DNA from: Spirochaetaceae bacterium
Lineage (GTDB): Bacteria > Spirochaetota > Spirochaetia > SZUA-6 > Fen-1364
Length of the DNA: 7,988 nucleotides
Assembly (NCBI GenBank): GCA_003170115.1
Contig: PMZS01000070.1
Location: 5,804 to 13,791 of the forward strand
Direction: 5' to 3'
Below, one piece after another: positions 1 to 5,586 of this stretch (positions are counted from its first letter, which is position 1; every line of letters begins with the position of its first letter). Made by a program: the position numbers and the translations under genes. The notes below the pieces were generated by a model. It searched no databases and was not told where the DNA came from. It worked only from the letters and a program-made list of their open reading frames with translations.

Positions 1-342
1 CGAATCCTCCGTGCGCGCCTCTACGAGGCGGAGGAGGAGCGCAAGCACGCGGAAAGGGCCCAGGAGCGGAAAAGCCAGATCGGCTCCGGAGACCGCGCGG
101 AGAAGATCCGTACGTACAACTATCCCCAGAACAGGGCGACGGACCACCGGATCAATCTTACCCTGTACAAGCTGGACGCCGTGATGAAGGGAGAGATCGA
201 GGAGTTCATCGACGCCCTGCGCCTCCACGCGCAGGAGACGGCGTTGACCTCGGAAAGCCCTGCGCGGGCGGAGGCCGCGCGTCGGCCGACCTTGCCGGCC
301 GAATCATCGCGCGATTCTCGATCGCGCGATGATGATGCATGA
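1..342 (+). CDS. prfA: Peptide chain release factor 1 (RF1), C-terminal part
   Basis: RF1 recognises UAA and UAG stop codons in the ribosomal A site and triggers release of the finished protein. The window opens inside the gene and shows its last 113 codons in frame 1. Conserved RF1 text is clear: the GSGDRAEKIRTYN block at about residues 28-40, followed by YPQNRATDHRINLTLYKLD. The GGQ loop and the stop-recognition tripeptide lie before the left edge. From memory of E. coli RF1, the protein here runs about 25 residues past the usual end. That tail is rich in Ser, Arg and Asp (ESSRDSRSRDDDA) and its codons build the hairpin at 303-333. The TGA stop at 340-342 overlaps the prmC ATG at 339-341, which suggests translational coupling. 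Identity is certain; the role of the tail is unknown. Confidence 0.96.
   Translation, partial: RILRARLYEAEEERKHAERAQERKSQIGSGDRAEKIRTYNYPQNRATDHRINLTLYKLDAVMKGEIEEFIDALRLHAQETALTSESPARAEAARRPTLPAESSRDSRSRDDDA
303..333. repeat. Perfect 13-bp inverted repeat (hairpin) at the prfA/prmC junction
   Basis: The arm ATCATCGCGCGAT (303-315) is followed by the loop TCTCG (316-320) and its exact reverse complement ATCGCGCGATGAT (321-333). The stem would end five bases before the prmC ATG and covers the place where a ribosome-binding site should be. It lies wholly in the terminal codons of prfA, encoding the SSRDSRSRDD stretch. No T-tract follows, so it is not a typical intrinsic terminator. A translational-coupling or RNA-processing element is the likeliest reading. 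The repeat itself is seen directly; its function is inferred. Confidence 0.8.
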
Positions 343-1205
343 CCGTCAGGTCCCTGCTCACGCAGGGCTACGACACCCTTTTCTTCGCTGAAGTGCAGAC
401 GCCGTTCCTGGATGCCGTCGTGCTCATGGCGCACGCCATGGAGACGACCAAGGAGAAGCTCCTCGCATCGCTTCCCGACGAGATGCCCTCCGGGGTCGAA
501 ACGCGGTTCCGGGCTTCCCTCGACTTGCGCTGCTCCGGCGTGCCGGTCTCCTACATCCGGCGGTCGAAAGAGTTCTTCGGCCTCGATTTCTGCGTGGACG
601 AGCGGGTGCTCGTCCCCCGACCCGACACCGAGGTGCTCGTGGAGAAGATCCTGCAGCTTGCCCACGCGGATCCGAGGCTGCGGCGCGTGCACGATGCCTG
701 CACCGGCTCCGGGTGCATTGGCATTGCCGTGAAGCGCTCGGCACCCGGCCTCGATGTGAGCGCCTCCGACATCTCTGCACCGGCGCTGGAAGTCGCGGCC
801 CTGAACTCCGATCGTCTCCTGGGTGGCGCCCTCCCCGCGTTCCGCTCCGATCTGCTGGACTCCGTACCCGGTTCATTCGACCTCATCGCCTCCAACCCTC
901 CTTACCTGCGTGACGACGAGGTGGCGGACCTCCGCAAGCTGGGTTGGCGGGAGCCCGAGCTCGCGCTCGCCGGCGGCAGGGACGGCACGGCGCTCGCGGA
1001 ACGCCTGATCAGGACGGCCCCCTCACGGCTGAACTCCGGGGGCTGGCTGGTGCTGGAAGCGGCCCCCCTCCAGATCACCAGGTTGTTTGCTTTCATGGAT
1101 CAGGCGGGTTTCCACACCATCGACGTGGAAAAAGACCTCGCCGGCAGCGACCGGGTGATTGCCGGAAGACTGGACATCGCGACGAAGGTGATCGGCCATG
1201 TCTGA
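339..1205 (+). CDS. prmC: Release factor glutamine methyltransferase PrmC (HemK family)
   Basis: PrmC uses S-adenosylmethionine to N5-methylate the Gln of the GGQ motif in RF1 and RF2, which speeds peptide release. It is 288 aa, normal for the family. The N-terminal helical substrate-binding domain covers about residues 1-75. The conserved linker GVPVSYIRRSKEFFGLDF (68-85) leads to VPRPDTEVLVE (92-102). The SAM-binding loop is DACTGSGCIGIA (119-130), and the catalytic NPPY motif is at 186-189. WREPELALAGGRDG (203-216) is also typical. The ATG at 339 overlaps the prfA stop. An in-frame TGA at 330-332 blocks any earlier start. No Shine-Dalgarno sequence is visible ahead of the ATG; the hairpin at 303-333 occupies that place, so initiation probably depends on ribosomes finishing prfA. 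The substrate RF1 is encoded immediately upstream. Confidence 0.96.
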   Translation: MTVRSLLTQGYDTLFFAEVQTPFLDAVVLMAHAMETTKEKLLASLPDEMPSGVETRFRASLDLRCSGVPVSYIRRSKEFFGLDFCVDERVLVPRPDTEVLVEKILQLAHADPRLRRVHDACTGSGCIGIAVKRSAPGLDVSASDISAPALEVAALNSDRLLGGALPAFRSDLLDSVPGSFDLIASNPPYLRDDEVADLRKLGWREPELALAGGRDGTALAERLIRTAPSRLNSGGWLVLEAAPLQITRLFAFMDQAGFHTIDVEKDLAGSDRVIAGRLDIATKVIGHV

Positions 1206-3288
1206 GATCGAGCGGGGAGAGATTCCCGCGGCCGTTGCCGCGAACGAGGTCGCGGAGCTTCTCACGTACTTCGAGGAGCGGCTCTCCGTCTACTCCCCGG
1301 AAGAAAGGCAGAAGATCCTTTCCGCCGCCGATTGGGCGCGCCGCCTGCACGGCGAGCAGAAACGCGCATCGGGTGACCCATTTTTCATTCATCCGCTCAG
1401 CGTCGCCTCGATCCTCGTGGACATCCGCATGGATGCCCAGGTGGTGATCGCCGCCCTGCTTCACGATGTCCTGGAAGACACCGAGACCTCCAAAGCAGCA
1501 TTGCGAAAGGAGTTCGGCAGGGAGGTGGAATCCCTGGTGCAGGGTGTGACGAAGATCTCCGTCCTGCGCGGACGGTCATCCCGCTCCTTCCAGCACGCGG
1601 AGAGCATCCGCAAGATGCTCTTCGCCATGGTCAAGGACGTGCGGGTGATCCTCATCAAGCTGGCGGACAAGCTGCACAACATGCGCACTCTCGGCTATCT
1701 GGAGGTCGAGGACCGCACGCGCATTGCCATGGAGACCCTGGACATCTACGCGCCCCTCGCCGGGCGCCTGGGGATCTCCCGGATCAAGGACGAGCTGGAA
1801 GATCTCAGCCTCAAGCACCTGCAGCCCGTCGTGTACGAGCAGATACGGCAATTCGTGGCGGATCGCAAGAGCGAACGGGCGGAGTACCTTGAGCGCGTGA
1901 AGGAAGCGATCACGGGGGAAGCCACCGCCGCCGGCATCGCCATCACGATAGAGACCCGGGCCAAGCACTTCTATTCGATCTACCAGAAGACGCGCCGGCG
2001 CGGGAAGCAGATGGAAGAGATCTACGACCTGTTGGGGCTGCGCGTCCTGTGCGACACGACGAGTCAATGCTATGAATTGCTCGGACTGGTGCACAAGCTG
2101 TGGATGCCCATCGAGGGCCGGTTCAAGGACTACATCGCAATGCCGAAGTCCAACCGCTACCAGAGCCTCCACACCACGGTGATGGGCTTTGCCGGGAAGA
2201 TCATCGAGATCCAGATCCGCACGCATGACATGCACCAGACAGCGGAGAACGGGATCGCGGCCCACTGGCTGTACAAGAGCGGTGTGCTGAAGGACGGGGA
2301 GAAGACCAAGGAGCTTTCCCTCATCAACAAGCTGCGTGAATGGCAGGGAGCCGGGGCGGTCTCCGGTGATTTCCTGGACGAGATCAAGAAGGAGCTTCTG
2401 CGCGACTCGATCTACGTCTTTACGCCCAAGGGGGACGTGGTGGAGCTTCCCTACGGATCCACCGCGATCGATTTCGCCTACCACATTCACACAGACATAG
2501 GTGACCGGTGCACGGGGGCGAAAGCGGACGGGGCGATCATTCCACTCAAGGAGCCCCTCAAGAATACGCAGGTCGTGGAGATCATGACCTCCAAGACCGC
2601 GCATCCGCACCTGGACTGGCTGCGCTACGTGAAGACCTCCAAGGCCCGCTCCAAGGTGAAGCACTGGCTGGGGCAGAACGAGCCCGGCCTGATCTTCGAT
2701 CGCAATATCGTTGCCCGCAAGAACGAAGAGGCCCCGCAGACGATTGTTTTCCAGAAGTCGAGGACAAGGGCGCCGGGCGCGCCCGTCACGGAGGAGCTGC
2801 CGGCCGGACCGGAGACCCAGATCCGTGATCCGAGCAAGGTGGCCATTAGGATCGGCCAGGAGCGGAACATCATGATCCGCATCGCCCAGTGCTGCACGCC
2901 GTCCACGGGGGATTCCATCGTGGGCTACGTCTCCCGGGGCAGGGGCATCACGGTGCACCGGATCGGGTGCCCGAGCATCGGTTCGATCAAGGACTTCGCT
3001 GAACGCAGCATCGACGTGGAGTGGGAGACGGTCTCTCCCAAGTCCACGCGGCGCTTCCAGGTCACCGCGCGCCTCACCTCCAACCTGTTCTCGGAGATTG
3101 AGGGAGCGCTGAAGAAATTCGGCGGCCACCTCATCGAGGGAAAGCTCGAAGAAGACGAAGGGGAGGCGCTGCGCGGGTCCTTCACCGTGGAGCTGGACAA
3201 CCGGGAAGACTTCGGCCGGGTGATGAAAAGCCTGAGGACCATCCCTTCCGTGGTGAGCATTCACGGGGGCGGAGGGGCGGCGGGATGA
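1198..3288 (+). CDS. rel: Bifunctional (p)ppGpp synthetase/hydrolase, long RSH
   Basis: This enzyme makes and degrades the alarmone (p)ppGpp, setting the stringent response to amino-acid and other starvation. It is 696 aa and has the full long-RSH layout. The HD hydrolase domain (about 35-200) keeps its metal ligands: H51, H65, H89-D90 in ALLHDVLEDT, and D156 in LIKLADKLHNMRTL. The synthetase domain (about 245-360) has EEIYDLLGLR with likely catalytic D277, the G-loop text KSNRYQSLHTTV (317-328), and IEIQIRT with likely catalytic E337. A TGS domain follows at about 403-465 (DSIYVFTPKG). A conserved Cys/His segment (C565-C566, H587, C591) precedes the C-terminal ACT domain (about 617-690). Both active sites look intact, so it should be bifunctional rather than a synthetase-only RelA. 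The ATG overlaps the prmC end by 8 bp; AAGGTGAT at 1185-1192 serves as ribosome-binding site. It may be called rel, relA or spoT. Confidence 0.97.
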   Translation: MSEIERGEIPAAVAANEVAELLTYFEERLSVYSPEERQKILSAADWARRLHGEQKRASGDPFFIHPLSVASILVDIRMDAQVVIAALLHDVLEDTETSKAALRKEFGREVESLVQGVTKISVLRGRSSRSFQHAESIRKMLFAMVKDVRVILIKLADKLHNMRTLGYLEVEDRTRIAMETLDIYAPLAGRLGISRIKDELEDLSLKHLQPVVYEQIRQFVADRKSERAEYLERVKEAITGEATAAGIAITIETRAKHFYSIYQKTRRRGKQMEEIYDLLGLRVLCDTTSQCYELLGLVHKLWMPIEGRFKDYIAMPKSNRYQSLHTTVMGFAGKIIEIQIRTHDMHQTAENGIAAHWLYKSGVLKDGEKTKELSLINKLREWQGAGAVSGDFLDEIKKELLRDSIYVFTPKGDVVELPYGSTAIDFAYHIHTDIGDRCTGAKADGAIIPLKEPLKNTQVVEIMTSKTAHPHLDWLRYVKTSKARSKVKHWLGQNEPGLIFDRNIVARKNEEAPQTIVFQKSRTRAPGAPVTEELPAGPETQIRDPSKVAIRIGQERNIMIRIAQCCTPSTGDSIVGYVSRGRGITVHRIGCPSIGSIKDFAERSIDVEWETVSPKSTRRFQVTARLTSNLFSEIEGALKKFGGHLIEGKLEEDEGEALRGSFTVELDNREDFGRVMKSLRTIPSVVSIHGGGGAAG
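3271..3277 (+). promoter_or_regulatory. Ribosome-binding site of the SET gene
   Basis: GGAGGGG sits seven bases before the ATG at 3285 and inside the Gly-rich last codons of rel. It fixes this ATG as the start and shows that the SET gene can recruit ribosomes itself as well as through stop/start coupling. Confidence 0.7.
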
Positions 3289-3758
3289 AACTCGCCGTCA
3301 GGGAGTGCGCGCATGGCCGCGGAGTCTTTGCGGCGGAGCCGATACACGCCGACGCCCTGATCGCGCGCTTCTCAGGGCCCTTCCTTCGCTACGCAGAGAC
3401 CAGCGCGGAGACCTACGCCCTGCAGATTGGACCGGACCTCTACATCGGTGAGTCGGGCGGCGTGGACGACCTTTTCAATCATTCCTGCGACCCGAACGCG
3501 GGAGTACGTATTTCCGGGACCGCCGCCGAGCTTCGATCCATCCGGGACATCGTCCCGGGGGAGGAGATTGCGTTCGATTACTCCACGACCCTGGGCGAAG
3601 GGGATTTCACAATGCCCTGCCGATGCGGTTCACCTGCCTGCCGCGGTCTCATCGGTGATGGGCGCGACCTGCCCCAGCCGGTGTGGGAGCGATACCTGGA
3701 GCTGGGCATTCTGCCCGATTACGTTGTGCAGAGCCGCCCCAGAGGGCCCCGAGCGTAG
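3285..3758 (+). CDS. SET-domain protein lysine methyltransferase with post-SET zinc motif
   Basis: SET proteins transfer a methyl group from SAM to lysines of proteins; the bacterial substrates are mostly unknown. The 157-aa protein is essentially a bare SET domain. It shows the SAM-binding GRGVFA (11-16), the pseudoknot motif NHSCDPN (65-71), and EEIAFDYS (93-100) with the expected catalytic-pocket Tyr at 99. It also has a post-SET motif CxCx4C at C112, C114 and C119. With C68 of NHSC these can form the usual zinc site, so the enzyme looks complete. A short helical tail follows. The ATG overlaps the rel stop (ATGA at 3285-3288). A good ribosome-binding site, GGAGGGG, lies at 3271-3277, seven bases upstream. 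No signal peptide or membrane segment is seen, so it is cytoplasmic. The substrate cannot be read from the sequence; a translation or stringent-response partner is only a guess from context. Confidence 0.92.
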   Translation: MKLAVRECAHGRGVFAAEPIHADALIARFSGPFLRYAETSAETYALQIGPDLYIGESGGVDDLFNHSCDPNAGVRISGTAAELRSIRDIVPGEEIAFDYSTTLGEGDFTMPCRCGSPACRGLIGDGRDLPQPVWERYLELGILPDYVVQSRPRGPRA

Positions 3759-3767
3759 CGCTGCAGG
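3759..3767. other. 9-bp convergent gap without a recognisable terminator
   Basis: The SET gene (stop TAG 3756-3758) and the - strand gene (stop at 3768-3770) meet here. Only 4-bp stems can be drawn nearby, such as GCCC/GGGC around 3737-3748, and no T-run follows. If transcripts end here they do so without a classical hairpin, or they read into each other's genes. Confidence 0.5.
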
Positions 3768-5333
3768 CTATTTGTACATCTGCATGAGCTGGACAAAACT
3801 GTAAATCTTCCTGTAGGCCAGGGCGATGACGGCGCGAAGCTCCTTGTCGGACACCGGCCTGAGCTCCTTCCAGTTGACCAGATGCACCGGATCTTGCTTG
3901 CCGATGTCCTCGTGGGCGAGCTTGAGAACCCTCGCGATCGAGATGAAGTGCTGGACCGAGTCGCCGATCATCGTTCGCGCGTCGTCATTCACCTGCTGCA
4001 GGGCAGCGCGGAGCTGGACAAGAGCCTTGCGATCCTTGTCCGCGCGCAGGGCTATGGTCTTCAACCGTCGCCCCAGCTCGCCGTTTTCGGAAAGGTCGAT
4101 GTCGAAATGGCCGATCTTCTCAGACATGGTCAGGAGCTGGTGGAAGGCCTCCGACATCTGGTTGGACGGCTGGCTGCTGGACCACTTGCCCTTGATGATG
4201 AGCAGGTCCACGACCTCGCGGATGCTCTTCGGCAGGTACTCCAGAAGGAATCCGCGCAGGTAATTCAACGCCGAGACGTGGAGGAATCCGCCGAGCATCT
4301 TCTGGGCATACTCGGGATTCGACTGCTCCGAGTAGTTCGAGAGCTTCGCCACCGCCCCGGAGCCGAACACGGCGCGCGCCAACTCTTCCAGTTTCTCATT
4401 CCGGCGGCCGTGCGCCACTTTCTGCGCGCTCGTCTCCGCCTCCGCCTTCACCTTGGAAAAGTAAGGCTCCACGATCCGATCCCTGTGCGTGCGGACCATC
4501 GGCTTCCACCCGGGGTTCGACAGGATGTGCCGGACCATGAGGAGCATGACGCCGCTTCTCTGTACGTCGCGGAGGAGCTGGAGGGTCTTTCGCAATGCGC
4601 CGCGGGCGACGATATCCATGCCGCGATGCTCCTTGAGGATGGCGAGGATCCGGTCCCAGTCCGCCTCCGGATCGATGCTCGGAAGGATCTCCAGAAAATC
4701 CTGCAGCTCTTCCAGGACGGCGGACGCCTCCAGAGCCTGGAAACGCGGGATGTACGAGAAGTCCCTCTCGGGGAGACCCGGGTCGAACTGCTTCAGGAGG
4801 AAGAAATAGTCGAATCCGATCAGGTCGAGGAAAACGAGGACGCGGTTGAACAGGGCATCGAGATCGTTCATCCAGTTGGTGTCGATGCTTTCCATCAGGG
4901 CCCCCACGTCCCTGCGTACCTCGGCTTCCAGAGCCGCGGGGTCCGCGCCCTTCTTCGCGCGCGCGTCGATGGATTTCTCGGAAAGACGCTCCTTCAGCAG
5001 GGCCTGCTCCTCCGTGAGGGAGCTGTCCACCAAGGTCATCTTGAGGGCGCCGGAGACTTCCGCGCCTTTCAGCAAAACCTGCGCGGCCGCCACCGTCTTG
5101 TAGATCTCCCAGAAGAACCGGGCGAGGTTCGGCTCCGCTGTAATCTTCGTGGGGTTGTAGAACCGGGCGCGGCTTCTCTTGAGCTCGGAGGCGATGTCCC
5201 TGAGCAGTTTCTGCTTCTGCCTCTCGGGATCGTCGCTGGCGAACAGAGAGAGAAGCCGATCGAGAAGCCCCGGCGCTTTTGCCGGGAAAGCGGACTTCTG
5301 CGGGGGCGATGATTTCGGGGCCTGAACGCCCAT
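3768..5333 (-). CDS. Helical protein of unknown function, resembling spirochaete DUF5312
   Basis: The 521-aa protein has no enzymatic motif that I recognise. A short Pro/Lys/Ala-rich N-terminus (about 1-22) is followed by almost continuous amphipathic helix. There are charged stretches at about 35-55 and 105-145, and 290-320 is rich in Lys, Glu and Ala. The most hydrophobic segment, about 163-181 (around FFLL), is interrupted by Asp and lacks the look of a true membrane helix. No signal peptide is evident. Overall character and length recall the DUF5312 proteins of spirochaetes; this is recognition from memory, not a search. The ATG at 5333 is the first in frame downstream of a strong promoter-like sequence, and there is no good Shine-Dalgarno before it. 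It stands alone on this strand, divergent from rubredoxin and convergent with the SET gene. Coding status is well supported by protein-like composition; function is unknown. Confidence 0.88.
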   Translation of the reverse strand: MGVQAPKSSPPQKSAFPAKAPGLLDRLLSLFASDDPERQKQKLLRDIASELKRSRARFYNPTKITAEPNLARFFWEIYKTVAAAQVLLKGAEVSGALKMTLVDSSLTEEQALLKERLSEKSIDARAKKGADPAALEAEVRRDVGALMESIDTNWMNDLDALFNRVLVFLDLIGFDYFFLLKQFDPGLPERDFSYIPRFQALEASAVLEELQDFLEILPSIDPEADWDRILAILKEHRGMDIVARGALRKTLQLLRDVQRSGVMLLMVRHILSNPGWKPMVRTHRDRIVEPYFSKVKAEAETSAQKVAHGRRNEKLEELARAVFGSGAVAKLSNYSEQSNPEYAQKMLGGFLHVSALNYLRGFLLEYLPKSIREVVDLLIIKGKWSSSQPSNQMSEAFHQLLTMSEKIGHFDIDLSENGELGRRLKTIALRADKDRKALVQLRAALQQVNDDARTMIGDSVQHFISIARVLKLAHEDIGKQDPVHLVNWKELRPVSDKELRAVIALAYRKIYSFVQLMQMYK

Positions 5334-5341
5334 ATTCTTGT

Positions 5342-5370
5342 AGCGTATGGAAAAAGATACCTGCTGTCAA
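5342..5370 (-). promoter_or_regulatory. Sigma70-like promoter for the DUF5312-like gene
   Basis: Read on the - strand, a perfect -35 TTGACA (5370-5365) is followed by a 17-base spacer and then the -10 TACGCT (5347-5342), which keeps the key T, A and final T. Transcription would start near 5335-5336, only 2-3 bases before the ATG at 5333, so the mRNA would be almost leaderless. No experimental support is available. Confidence 0.55.
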
Positions 5371-5393
5371 TGGAAGCGCTTTTCAGATACTAT
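5364..5393 (+). promoter_or_regulatory. Sigma70-like promoter for rubredoxin and the QueG-like gene
   Basis: A -35 CTGTCA (5364-5369, 4 of 6 consensus bases), an 18-base spacer and a -10 TACTAT (5388-5393, 4 of 6) would place transcription start near 5400, leaving a leader of about 20 bases that holds the ribosome-binding site. Its -35 occupies the same bases as the -35 of the opposing promoter. The AGATAC hexamer occurs twice here (5355-5360 and 5385-5390), exactly 30 bp apart. Confidence 0.45.
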
Positions 5394-5406
5394 CCCGCCA
5401 GCACAC

Positions 5407-5416
5407 AGGAGAGGAG
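5407..5416 (+). promoter_or_regulatory. Ribosome-binding site of rubredoxin
   Basis: AGGAGAGGAG lies five bases before the ATG at 5422. It settles the start: an upstream in-frame ATG at 5347 would add 25 residues unlike any rubredoxin and would fall inside the promoter region. Confidence 0.8.
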
Positions 5417-5421
5417 CGCGT

Positions 5422-5586
5422 ATGCAGAAGTGGGTATGCACGGTGTGTGGATACGTTTATGACCCCGCGAAGGGGGATCCCGACAGCGGGATAGCGGCCG
5501 GGACTCCGTATGAGAGCTTGCCGGCGGACTGGGTGTGCCCGGTGTGCGGCGCGAGCAAGGACGACTTCGAGAAGACCTCGGACTGA
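5422..5586 (+). CDS. Rubredoxin
   Basis: Rubredoxin is a small cytoplasmic one-electron carrier with a single iron held by four cysteines. It often serves oxidases, peroxide or superoxide reductases and other redox enzymes in anaerobes. This protein is 54 aa, the standard length. It has C6-x-x-C9 in the first knuckle (VCTVCGYVYDP) and C39-P-x-C42 in the second (WVCPVCGASKDDF). The core aromatics Y11, Y13, W37 and F49 are present, as is the typical DPDSGI turn (19-24). Start choice rests on the ribosome-binding site at 5407-5416. The gene directly precedes a QueG-like iron-sulfur protein whose reading frame overlaps its 3' end. The two are probably co-transcribed, and rubredoxin may be its electron donor (inference). 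Confidence 0.96.
   Translation: MQKWVCTVCGYVYDPAKGDPDSGIAAGTPYESLPADWVCPVCGASKDDFEKTSD

Noticed and set aside
303..333. Reading the prfA/prmC hairpin as an intrinsic terminator
   Set aside because: No run of T follows, and the downstream gene overlaps prfA and would be cut off.
1576..3264. 562-codon open frame on the - strand opposite rel
   Set aside because: It lies wholly antisense to a highly conserved gene, and its His/Arg/Asp/Leu-rich text is typical of the complement of GC-rich codons.
3882..5312. 476-codon open frame on the + strand opposite the DUF5312-like gene
   Set aside because: Its composition is rich in Arg, His, Gln and Val with no domain-like text. The - strand frame has the balanced, helical protein composition and a promoter.
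4396..5370. 324-codon - strand frame overlapping the DUF5312-like gene
   Set aside because: It is Arg/Gly/Pro-rich shadow sequence in another frame of the same strand, without recognisable motifs.
5347..5421. Upstream in-frame ATG extending rubredoxin by 25 residues
   Set aside because: The extension is unlike rubredoxins and overlaps the promoter elements, while a strong ribosome-binding site precedes the ATG at 5422.
5477..5492. ATCCCG/CGGGAT 6-bp hairpin inside rubredoxin
   Set aside because: It is short, lies in the conserved DPDSGI codons and has no T-tract; coding constraint explains it.
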